A stretch of 64,000 nt of DNA from Orientallactaga sibirica (Eukaryota > Chordata > Mammalia > Rodentia > Dipodidae): contig JAEOAD010002566.1 in the NCBI GenBank assembly GCA_036365145.1, forward strand, positions 5,301,501 to 5,365,500, written 5' to 3'. Made by a program: the position numbers and the translations under genes. The notes beneath the pieces were generated by a model, which had not been told where the DNA came from, made no database searches, and saw only the letters and a program-made list of their open reading frames with translations. Positions 14,001 through 26,500 of the stretch are shown here, piece after piece (position 1 is the stretch's first letter; every line of letters begins with the position of its first letter).

Positions 14001-17000
14001 GGCGAAGCAGAAATTAAAAGTAATCCCAAGTCCTTATGCTGAACAGGGCACAGCTGAGCCACCGTGGTCGGCTTGCTTACTTGTGTCTTTTTTGCTTTGT
14101 AAGAAAAGTAAACCCACATTTCCTCAGGTCACTGAGGCTGCTCATAACCCCCAGTCAAACACACTTGTATTGGATATGAGGGGCTGTAATGAAAATTTTT
14201 GTATTGTGTTGAAATAGAATTTCACATAGTCGAGGCTGGTATTGAATTCACATGGCAGAAATGACCTTGAACTGATACTACGACCTCAACCTCCTGAGTG
14301 CTAGGATTTCAGGCATGTACTACCATACCCAGCTTATGCTGTGCTGGAAACTGAATCTCAGGTTTTGTGTATGCTAGGCACTGTACCAGTTGAGTCACAT
14401 CGTCAACCCAGGAACTTCTTGAAGACATATGAATAGAGCCAGTGGTAATGATTATTATTAAAAATATTCAAAGCCTTGAGTGGTGGCATGCCTGTCATTC
14501 TAGCACTTGAAAGGCAGAGGTAGGGGGGAGTGTAAGTTAGGAGCCAGTCTAAGATGGCCTACAAAGTAAGACCTTGTCTCAAAAAACTAAGAGCCAGAAA
14601 TGTAGCTCAGTGGTAGACCTTGTCTAGAATCCACAGTGAGGGGCTGGGAGCATGGCTTAGCAGTAGAGCACTTGCCTAGAACCCACCAGTGACAGGCTGG
14701 AGATGTGGCTCAGTGGTAGATCTTGTCTCGAATCCACCAGTGAGGGGCTGAGAGCATGGCTCAGTGATAAACCAATTGTCTAGCATATGCAAGGTTGTGG
14801 GTTCTATCCCCAGCACTGCCAAACAAATTCTAATGCAGCCATTGTGGATAATATTATGATGGTCCCACAAAGATGAAAGTTATCATCACATGATTCAGCA
14901 TACACCCAAAAGATGGGATGGGGAGGAATTACATCTGGGTTGGATATCGTATCCAATGAGGAAAAAAGAAAGATGATGAAAAATTGACCTCATTTCATAA
15001 CCAGATGGGTGGAGGAGCAATTTTTAGGGGAGGAGAAGGCAGCAGGAAAAAGGGAGGCCTGCCTTGGTTTCTGTCTAGGCAGAAGACAGCATTCACGGTG
15101 GACTCCTAGCGTAACTCAACATTGTTTGCTGACCAGGCATGGTATGCACACTCACGATGCCAGCACTTCAGAGGTGGAGGGCAGAATCAGTTCAAAGCCA
15201 GCCTTGGCTGCGTAGAGTTTGAGGACAAGCAGGGCTGCATGAGACCCCGTCTGAGAAAAATTATTTGCGAAATAAATGGACTTTCAATTTCAACCATCTT
15301 TGAGTTCCTACCACACACTGGGCACTGAGCTGTTTTACTTGTGAGAGCTCCCGTATCTGCAGCACCCACATTGTGAATCTGCTTATCAGAAGCTGTAACC
15401 TAGGGGCCCTCCAGGACCATTGGATAAGCTTTCAGGCATCTATCACAAGAAGGAGGTCTCTGCAGGCCCTCCTCTGGACCTTCCCCCTCCCAGCCAGACA
15501 GAGCCTCAGGGAAGACCCTCCTGCCCCACCACTGCTTCCCGCTCCCACTGAATCCCATCTGACCCCAGGACTTGACCTCTCAGGAAAGTCAGGTCTCGCT
15601 CAGGCTCATATCTGACCAGTCTTCCCTTCTCAAATTTGCTTCCGAAGTTCGTGATGGGGACATAGGCCCCAAGTGCAGGGTATCCAGCGTGATGAGGTGT
15701 GAACTCAAACCAGGTCTCTGAGGAGGAAAAGCAAGTGTGAGTGGCCTGTGATACTGCTGGGAAAATAGCTAGGGAGTGAGGGATGGCAGCCAAGATATCA
15801 CCAGGCTGGCTGGAGTGTCAGTAACGATGTGGAGATCACCGCCCGCGACCTTCCAGTCTTTAATATTAAACAGTTCAGCCTGCTTCCAGTATCCCCCCAA
15901 ACCTGAGCACTCAGCCTCATTCTTCTCCTCCATCTTATCACAGCTGCAGCTCTGCAATGTGCGAATACACACTGTGAATGACACAAGAGCTATTGGGGGT
16001 TTTAGGGAGTGGATGGACTGTTTGAAGGAGGGAAATCACAAAAGGTAGCTGTGGAAGTTGATGAGGAAGGTGTGACAAGAGTCCTCCACAGAGACAGTGA
16101 CACCTGGCCCAGGACATGCTCGGGGTGGAGGAGAAGGCAGCGACTGCAATGTAGGGAGCTGATCTAGAGGATTGTGGAGCATCGGGCTGTGGGGCTCACG
16201 GACTTTGAAAGTGTTTGGGGGGTTGTAGTAGGAGACTATATACTCATATGCCCTTGACCATCTACTGGGGACACTCATCCTCTTCCACACAGGGTGTTAG
16301 CTTCAGGAGAGACATACACGGATTGATGAGAGAAGGGGACAACTGCTTAGCTAGCCAGATCAGCCGAGTTAACCCTGGAGTGACAGATGTCAGGACCCTC
16401 CTGTCTGGGCTTGGGAAGGGTTATGAAAAGGAGGGGGCAGCTCTGCTCTTGCTGGTGGAAAGACGGTGTAAGGGTCTGTGCTTGGAGGAGAAAGATGGAG
16501 CACCGGCCCTGAGTTCCGAGCTGTGAGACCGAGAATATGCTCAAGCTCCGGGAGCATTTCCTGATAGGTAGGTACTGAGAAATCAGGGAATACTTGTCAA
16601 GTAAATGAATGCATTTTATACTTGGGAAATTGGGTAAGGCGGTCCTGATCCCAGGAAAGACATGGGATCAAAATACAAATGAGAGCTACCCAAGAGATGG
16701 CTTAGTGGTTAAGGTCTTGCCTGAGAAGCCTAAGGATCCATGTTCAATTCCCCAGTACCCACATAAGCCAGATGCACAAGGCAGCCAACACATCTGGAGT
16801 TTATTTGCAGCAACTACAGGTCATGGCAAGCCTGTTCTCTCTATGTCTGCCTCATTCTCTCCTTCTTCTCTCCCTCTTGCTCTCTCTCTCTCTCAAATAA
16901 ATAAATAAATAAAATTTAAAAATACAAATGAGGTATCGGGAAGCCACCGCATCTTGGGGTAGTTATTGGAACCATGGAGCAAGATGACATACAGAGGTGC

Positions 17001-20000
17001 AAGGCCTCACCCCACTGTGCCTCCCCCGGGGCCCCTGCATGTCTGGGATTTGCCTTTGCTCCGCCTGAGCTGAGCACCTGTCCTGGCAGCCCTCCCCTAG
17101 GAGCCCCTTGCTCCTGTACTTCCCAAGGGGGCATTTAGGAAGACATCTTTGCTTTTTAGTGACCTTGTGGGGACTGAGCCCAGAGCTCAGTGCATGCTGG
17201 GCAAGCACCCTACCACGCGGGCAGATCTCCGCCCGACTCAGCCTATCACTCCCTTACCGCCTCCCGTCTCTCCAAACTCTGCTTACTCTGGGTCTTTGTC
17301 TTCTTCCAGGCAGGCTGAAGGTCACCATCAATGGCTGCGAATATGGGGTACGGTAGGGTCCCTTCTTCCACATGCTTCTTCATGCTGGACAGACTAGAGT
17401 CCTGAAGCTTTGCAGAGCAAGTACAGAGATTTAGTAGGGTAATGCTGTCTTTTATCTCTTTCATACGGAGGAAATTGATCCTCAAAAAAACAACAACGAC
17501 AACAACAACAGCAACAAAAAAAACCCAAGGGACTTAGGAAGGTCACTCAGCTAAAACTGTGAGTGCATAAGCTCAGAATTTCTGACTGTAAAGCTGTTCT
17601 TGTTTTATTTTATTTTTACTTTATTTAGGAGAGAGAGAGAATGGGCATGCTAGGGCCTCCAGCTGCTGCAAATGATCTCCAGATGCATGGACCACCTTGT
17701 GCATCTGGTTTATGTGGGTTCTGGGGAATCAAACCAGGGTCCTTAGGCTTCCCAGACAAGGACCTTAACCACAAAGCCATCTCTCCGGCCTCTTTTTTTT
17801 TCTTTTCCTTTAACAGTTTCACAAGGCACAGGTGAGCAACGCTGTCACAAGACATGGTTGCAGATGAACATATACATGTCCTCGTGCAGTTCAAACAAGA
17901 TTTGTGTCTAGGAACTGCAGACACACGTTCAGTTGGTTAAGTCCCTATCTCAAAGCCCTGGAAACACGAGCAGAATGGACACAGAGCTGGTGTGAATTCC
18001 CCAGGTGAAGCCTCCAAACCTTCCTAATGCTGCAAGAAGAGTAACCAGCCTCGTGAGCAGTGTTGTGTAACCCAACACACACACAGATAAACTCTGCATC
18101 GTGCTGGTGTTGTGTTCACAGAACTCAAGAGGGTGTTCAACACACACACATGGTGTGAAGGGTACTCTGCATCGTGCTGGCATGGGAGTGCACGCCTGTA
18201 ATCACAGAACTCAAGAGGCTCAGGCGGGAGGACAACACAAAACTGTGAAGGGCCAGCTTGGGCTGTAATCACAGTACTCAAGAGGCTCAGGCGGGAGGAC
18301 TACAAAACTGGAAGCCAGCTTGGGCTCTATGGTGAGGCCCTGTGCGCATAAGCTAAAAGAAAAATAAAAGGATATTCTACCTCTTACAATAGTGCAGCTA
18401 GTATATGACTTTACTGCTAACTCTATATACTGCACTGCACTGCACTGTGAGTCTCTGGAACCAGTTCATATTTTTTTGGGGGTAGAAAACTGGCAGAGCT
18501 CATTAGAGTAAAGTGGGGCATCCCCAAAGGATGATAGTGGACAATGTCTCAAGAGACTACTGCAGAAGAAAACACTCTCATAGGATGAGAGCGGACAATG
18601 TCTTGCGAGATCTCAGCAGAGGAAAACTCTCTCATGAGGTCCAAGGAGACAAGGGCCAGAGAGATCATTACGCTACTCAGCTTGTATGTCTGAAACTTTA
18701 TCCCCCTTTCAGCAGCAAGTTCTCATTCGTGCCTTCAAGCCCTGGCCACTACCGTCCCACCTTATTACAGTGTTTATTCACAAGTATCTTCATCTGTACC
18801 AACTCATAAAATGTGTTAAAAATATGTATACATGTTCAACTGTGCGCATATTAACTGCACCTCAACAAAGCTTAAAAACAAGTCAAACTGAATGGGAGGG
18901 AGGGGAGGGAGGGGATGGGAAGGGGGAAGAGGAGGGAGGGAAAGGAAGGGAAGTGAAATAAAAGGTAGGGAAGAAAGGGAAAGAAGGGAAGAGAAGGGAA
19001 GAAAAGGATTAATCAAGTGCAAAGAGAAGTGAATTGACATAAATGATCACACAGTGCCTGTCACGACCTGCACAAGACCTGCATAACACAAGTGCAAAAG
19101 ATGTCATTAAAATAGAAGAAGGGGCCGGGAGTGGTGGTGCACCCCTTTAATCCCAGCACTCGGGAGGCAGAGGTAGGAGGATCGCAGAGAGTTCAAGGCC
19201 ACCCTGAGACTACATAGTGAATTCCAGGTCAGCCTGGGCCAGAGTGAGACCCTACCTCGAAAAAAAAAAAAAAAAAAAAAAAAAAGAAGAAGGGCAGCTA
19301 GAGAAATGGCTAAGCAGTTCACGTACTTGCCTGCAAAGCCTTAAGGGCCCCAGTTTGATTCCCTAGTACCCATGTAAAGCAAGATGCACAAGATGGCACG
19401 TGTCGATGCATCTGAAGATTGTTCACAGTGGCCAGAGGTGCTGGTTGTACCATTCTCTCTGCCCCCCATAACATAAACAAATAAATATAGAAGGAGGACT
19501 AGTTGAAAAGAAACTGGGGTTCAGTGTTGGGGATAGGGGAGAGTGGACAAAGGAGGGTGATATAAGGGTGCTATGATCAGTGTGCATGTATAGAGTTATC
19601 AATAAAAGACAGTCTCGCCAGGCGTGGTGACACACGCCTTTAATCCCAGCATGAGGGAGGCAGAGGTAGGAGGATCGCCATGAGTTCAAGGCCACCCTGA
19701 GACTACATAGTTAATTCCAGGTCAGCCTGAGCTAGAGACCCTACCTCAAAAAAAAAAAAAAAAAAAAAAAAATAATAATAATAATAATAATAAACAGTCT
19801 CTCTCCTTGCAAATAAATAAATAAATATTGTTTTTTTTCGAGGTAGGATCTCTCTGGCCCAGGCTGACCTGGAATTAACTAGGTAGTCTCAGGGTGGCCT
19901 TGAACTCATAGTGATCCTCCTTCCTTTGCTTCCCGAGTGCTGGGATTAAAGGTGTGCGCCACCATGCCGAGCTAAATAAATAATTAATTCAAGGTAGGGT

Positions 20001-20294
20001 CTCACTCTAACCCAGGGTGACCTGGAATTCACTATGTAGTATCAGGGTGGCCTTGAACTCTCAGCAATCTTCCTATCTCTGCCTCCCACGTGGTGGGATT
20101 AAAGGCATACTCCACTAAACCACACAAAAAAAAAAAAAATTACCGTTGGAGAGATGACTCAGCAGTTAAGGAGCTTTCCTGCAATGCCTAACCACCTGGG
20201 TTTGATTCCCCAGTACTCATGTAGAGCCAGATGCCCAAAGTGACACATACATCTGGAGTTCGTTTGCAGTGGCTAGAAGCCCTGGTGGGCCTGT

Positions 20295-20332
<38 letters not shown>

Positions 20333-20398
20333 GCTTGCAAATAAATAAATAATAAAAATATATTCAAAAAAATTTTTAAGTTTAACTAAAGAAAAAAA

Positions 20399-20433
<35 letters not shown>

Positions 20434-23400
20434 CCGAGGTAGGGTCTCACTCTAGTCCAGGCTGACCTGGAATTCACTCTGTACTCTCAGGGTGGCCTCG
20501 AACTCATGGTGATCCTCCTACCTCTGCCTCCCAAGTGCTGGGATTAAAGGCATGTGGCACCACACCTGCTCTTATTCTAGAAAGAGAGAAAGGAAGAAAG
20601 GAAGAAAGGGAGGGAGGAAGAAGGAGGGAGGGAAGGAAGGCACTGGACAAAGAAAGGGACAAAGAGAAGAGTTGCCTTGGATTCTTCTAGCATTTAGATG
20701 CTTTTATGTTTCCAAAATGCCTATTACCTTCTTTTTGCACAAAAGAATCTGAGTCTGATTCTTCTACTTACAGCCAACGTGATATATTTTGGTCTTGAGG
20801 CAAGATCTAAGTGCTCAGTGATTTGAAAGGCCTGAAAGAAAAGGTCTCTGGGGGTGCTACCCTTAGAGCCACACTGTCCTCTACTGAGAGTGGCTTACTT
20901 CTCTGGTTTGCTTGGAAACAACCAAATAAGCCCAAAAATCAGTCAGAGAGTAATTCTCCATCTTTGCTGCCTTGATGACTCTCTCCAGGCTGTCTTTTAA
21001 GTGCCACTCCTTCTGTTCAAACCGATGTTTCAGTTCAGCCTCAGCCTTTTCCACGTTCCCGTTGTTGGTGTAGAATGAAGACAGGGCCCTGAGGGCAGAA
21101 GGGTGAGAGCAGGGTGAGAATGGGAAGAACGAGCTGAGGAAGCCAGGATGCCCTTAACCCTGACCACCTGCCTCTGGCAGGCAGGAGGAACTGCGGAAGT
21201 GATAACTGATATGAGACGAGCAAGAGTACAGGAGGGTAAGGCTCAGGGGAGGACTCGAGCAGCCTCTGGGATCACTCACCCACTTTCTAGTGATAACTGA
21301 CATGAGACGAGCAAGAGTACAGGAGGGTAAGGCTCAGGGGAGGACTCGAGCAGCCTCTGGGATCACTCACCCACTTTCTAGTGATAACTGACATGAGACG
21401 AGCAAGAGTACAGGAGGGTAAGGCTCAGGGGAGGACTCGAGCAGCCTCTGGGATCACTCACCCACTTTCTAGTGATAACTGACATGAGACGAGCAAGAGT
21501 ACAGGAGGGTAAGGCTCAGGGGAGGATAGCAGCCTCTGGGATCACTCACCCACTTTCTAGTGATAACTGACATGAGACGAGCAAGAGTACAGGAGGGTAA
21601 GGCTCAGGGGAGGACTCGAGCAGCCTCTGGGATCACTCACCCACTTTCTAGTGATAACTGACATGAGACGAGCAAGAGTACAGGAGGGTAAGGCTCAGGG
21701 GAGGACTCGAGCAGCCTCTGGGATCACTCACCCACTTTCTAGTGATAACTGACAGCAAGGGTACAGGAGGGTAAGGCTCGAGCAGCCTCTGGGATCACTC
21801 CCCACTTTCTAGTGATAACTGACATGAGACGAGCAAGAGTACAGGAGGGTAAGGCTCAGGGAGGGAGCAGCCTCTGGGATCACTCACCCACTTTCTAGTG
21901 ATAACTGACATGAGACGAGCAAGAGTACAGGAGGGTAAGGCTCAGGGGAGGACTCGAGCAGCCTCTGGGATCCACTTCAGGTTATGAAACCTGGTGCCGG
22001 GTGCCTTGTTAGGGCAATACTTGGCAAGTCCGTCTCATGATGAAACGTGACATCCACTCGTTCCCTCAGTAACTATTGCCCATGCTCATATTAAACTGTA
22101 CGTGGTCTAGATTCACAGAGCCCAGTGGGACGCGTCTACACTCACACCGCAATGGGACATGTCAACGCTTGCACTATTGCAAAGTCCTGACAGCACATTG
22201 CTCTGTGGCCCTTCCCACGTGTTGTGATAAACTGTCAACCTCATGGGACTTAGAATCACCCAGGAGACACACCTCAGGACCTGTCTTTGAGGGTACTTTT
22301 AGAAAAGTTTAAGTGGGGATGGAAGAACGTGGGTGATACCATCTGTAGAAGGAAATCCCAACTAAATAAAAAGGGAGAAAAAAGTCTGAAGAGATTGCTC
22401 AGTGGTCAATGCATTTGCCTGCCAAGCCTAATGACCTGGGTTCAATTCCCAAGTACCCATGTAAAGGTAGATGCACAAAGTGGCACATGCATTTGGAGTT
22501 CATTTGCAGTGGCACTATGCCCTGGCCTGCCCATTATCCCTCTCTGTCTCTCTTTCTCTTTGTCTCTCTCTGACTACAAACAAATGAATAAAAATATTTA
22601 TTAAAAAATAGTGAGACTGGGCAGGTGGCACACCCCTTTAATCCTAGCACTCGGGAGGCAGAGATAGGAGGATCGCCATGAGTTCGAGGTCACCTTGAGA
22701 CTACATAGTGAATTCCAGGTCAGCCTGGGCTAGAGTGAGACCCTACCTCAAAAAACAAAACAAAACAAAACAAATAGTGTGAGCCAAGCACCAGTATTTG
22801 TTGCTTCCTAACTGGATGTAACTGGATATAACTGGATGTAACTGGATATAACTGGATGTAACTGGATGTATGGTGACTAGATGCCTCATGCTCCTGCCAC
22901 TATGCTTGCCTGCCATGTTGGACCACCCATCAAGACATGAGCCAAGTTAAGCCCCCCTCTTCCTAATGTTGCTTGGTCAGGTCTTTTGTCATAGTAATAG
23001 AGAAAATACTTAATACAACATGTGATTACTGTGACATAGAAGTTGGAGTTTCTAATTAATTTCATTTCAGTTAACTTTTGAATTGCTTATTTCATTCAGT
23101 TCTTAGGAAACACTGAAACACATTTGAAACAATCTGGGTTCTCACAGCCTCTTTTCAATGGCATGTTCACTTTACCATTAATGTGCAATGAGACTTGAGC
23201 ATCCCAAGTGGAAAGTGTTGTCAGTGTACAAAAGTGCACCTGCTTTCAAAGATTCACTCCGACAAAAGGGATGTTGAACATGTGATCAATGACTTCCCTA
23301 TTATGCAAATACTAGTATTACATGAAATACCAATGCGTGAGATTCCTTCAGTTAAAAGAAACTACATAGCCTGGCATGGTGGTGCACACCTTTAATCCCA

Positions 23401-23511
23401 GCACTCGGGAGGCAGAGGTAGGAGGATCGCCAGGAGTTCGAGGCCACCCTGAGACTACATAGTGAATTCCAGGTCAGCCTGGACCAGAGTGAGACCCTAC
23501 CTCGAAAAACC

Positions 23512-23542
<31 letters not shown>

Positions 23543-26500
23543 AACTACATTATTACAATGAATGTCACTGTATCTTTTACCTTTTTAACAAGGCTATTAA
23601 AAAAATAACAGATGTGGTTAATTTAATGGCATTTAGAATCACCTAGGAGACACACCTCACAGCATGGCTGAGAGGGTGTTTCAGAGAGGTTTACCCAAAA
23701 AGGGCAGTATCATCTCATGGGCTAGGGTCCTTGACTTAATAGAAAGGAGAAAGTGGGGCTGGAGAGATGGCTCAGCAGTTAAGGCACTTGCCTGCAAAGC
23801 CTGGGAACCAGACTTCCAGAACCCACAAGAAAGCCGGATGCACAGGTGGCACATTCATCTGGAGTTCATTTACAGTGTCTAGAGGTCCTGGCACCCCTAT
23901 TTTCTCTCTCACATGCTCTATCTTCCTCTTTCTCTATCTCTCACAAAGATATAAATAAAATTTTAAAAAAGAAAGGAGAAAGTGGGCTGAGCACCAACGT
24001 TCATCATTTGCTGCTTCCTGACTACAGACTCAATGTGACCAGCCGCCCCATGATCCTGCTGCCATGACCCCCCTACCATGATGGGTCATACCCAACCTAA
24101 AAGCAAACCAATATAACCTCTTCCTTCCTTAAATTGCTTTGTTGGCATTTTGTCACAGCCATGAGAAAAATAACCAACAATAGGTGATACCCTAAAGAAA
24201 CTGCCTTGCCCCTACGTTCTGTGTTTCTGCTTTTAAGCTTTTAAAAATATATTTGTGCATTTGCAAAGAGGTAGAAATGAGAGAGAGAGAAATGGGTGCC
24301 CCAGGGCCTTTCACCACTGCAAATGGACTCCAGTCACATGTTCCACACGTCTGTGCCACTTTGTGCACTGGCTTTATGTGGATACTGAGGAATCAAACCC
24401 CAGGCCAGCAAACTTTGCAAGCAAGCATCTCTAACCACTGAGCAATCTCCCCAGACCTGTTCTTATGTTTTATCTCCCTTGACCATTAATCTTATTCTCC
24501 ACGCCCAGTCCCGAAGCCTGGGAGGCCTTATCTCTGCACTGGAAAGGTGCCAAGGCTGATGAGGGGTGTTTGCTCTGGGTTTGGAAACAGGCGACTCACA
24601 GGACAAATGCTTCAGACATGCCACCAGGACCCTTTCAAATGAGAAGGTATTATATAGGCTTGGCTCAATATTCAATCCTAAAGAATGCGGGGTCATAAAA
24701 GGCTGTACTCCGTCCACCTCAAGTATAAAAACTGCACCTGGACATGTACAATTCTAGAAATACAGAAGTAGACATGCAAAGTGGGAGGGGGGTAAAAGAA
24801 TAACAGAGGAGGAAATGGATCAAAGGATAGCATATTATATGGATACACTGAAATGCCATGATGAAACTCCTTACATTGGAAAATGTGCTCAAAAGGGCTC
24901 CTTTCATGACTGTAAGAAGTTATTATGCATGGTTGCAGGCCTTCTGTGCTATAAGAAAGATATTTGGTGGTTGTCCCCAGATTCCCGGCTCACAGCTTCT
25001 TGGAGGAACATCTTTTATTCCAGTGAAGTGACTCTTGCTCAAGGGACCACTAGGCAACTTCAGAATGGGGGCTGGTGACCAGAAGGGCAAAGTCATGGCC
25101 AAAAGCTTGCAATTTTCAGCCCCCTCCCTAACTTCTGGGGCAGAGCAAGAACAGCTGGAGACTGAATTAAATCACCAGTTGGCCAATGCTAAATTTAGGT
25201 GATCAGGTCTATGTCATGACACTTCCTTAATGCTCACTAAATAATGGGTTCAGAAAACCTCGGTGCTGGGACACATGGAGGGATCTGGCCAGAGAGCTGC
25301 AGAAGGGCCACAGCATTCCCACCCCTGGCAGCATTCCCATCCGGGCTCCGTGCACGTTCACATCTGGCTCTTCCCGAGTCATTGCGTGTGGTTCCTAAGA
25401 GGAGGTTGTGAGAACCCCCAACTGAAAGTCACTCCCTCAGTAGTCCTGGGGGTCTGGAACATGTAACTGATGTCTGAATTGAACCAGCCTGGCAGGGCTG
25501 TGTCCCTTTCACATGCGGAACCTGATGTCCGCTCAGCACAGACACTGTCAGAATGGAACTGACTCACTGTACTGAGGAGGTGGAGAAGCAGCCGTAGCTA
25601 AGACAGAAGGTGGGAAGAGGAGGAGACGGGAGGCTGGAGGAAGACTGGTTATCAAGTACACTAACAGAAAAGAACAATTGCTGGTGTTCTCTTACACTCA
25701 GAGCAAACACAGTTAACAACAGCAAGTATTGTGTGATTCAAAATAGCTGGAATGGAGGACCCTGAATGTTCTCATCACAGCAAATGATAAACATTTGAGA
25801 TGAGGGACATGCTAAGTATCACATGTATGATGGTTAACCGTGGTTGTCCACATGACAGGATTTAGAATCCCGCGGAAGACAAATCTCTGGACACGTCTGT
25901 GAGAATGTTTCCAGAGAGGCTTAACTGAGGAGGGAAGAACCACCCTGAATGGAGGCAGTACCATCTCACGGGGTGAACAGAAAGGAGAAAGTGAGCTACG
26001 CACCACGTTGTCTCTGTGTGTCCACACTCTGGATGTGACGTGACCAGCCATCTCAAGCTACTGCCACCCTGTTTTGCCCACCATGATGGACAATAGGCTC
26101 AAACAATGAGCCAAAGTAAACCTGCCCTTCCTTCAGTTGCTTTTGTCAGTTATTCTGTTACAGCAATTAGAAAAGTAGTACAATGAGCACGTATACTGCA
26201 AAACCACCACACCATCCAGCAGAAAAGAGCTATCACCTTTCAATTAAAAAGGAAAAGGGAAAGACACAGCATGCAGTGGTATCTAGAGGAAAATGCTTTC
26301 ATTTTGGCGTTAGCAAACCTCCTTCACCCTCCCACACAAACAAAACACTTACCAGGTGGACCCAGAGACCCCTGCGAGGTACATGACAGCATCTAACAGG
26401 CCAAGTTCTTTCAGCTCACTCAGGACCCCAAGACAGGCGATGTGAGCCCGCAGCCCACCTCCAGAGCCCAGCACAGCAATGACTGGTGCCTGAACAGACA

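Noticed and set aside
16036..16290. 84-codon minus-strand frame in a PLA2G4C intron
   Set aside because: Its phase and position do not fit between exons 17287 and 15577, which join directly in frame.
21195..21972. Regular direct repeats resembling a CRISPR array
   Set aside because: Units of 91 bases are repeated whole, without unique spacers, in a mammalian intron.
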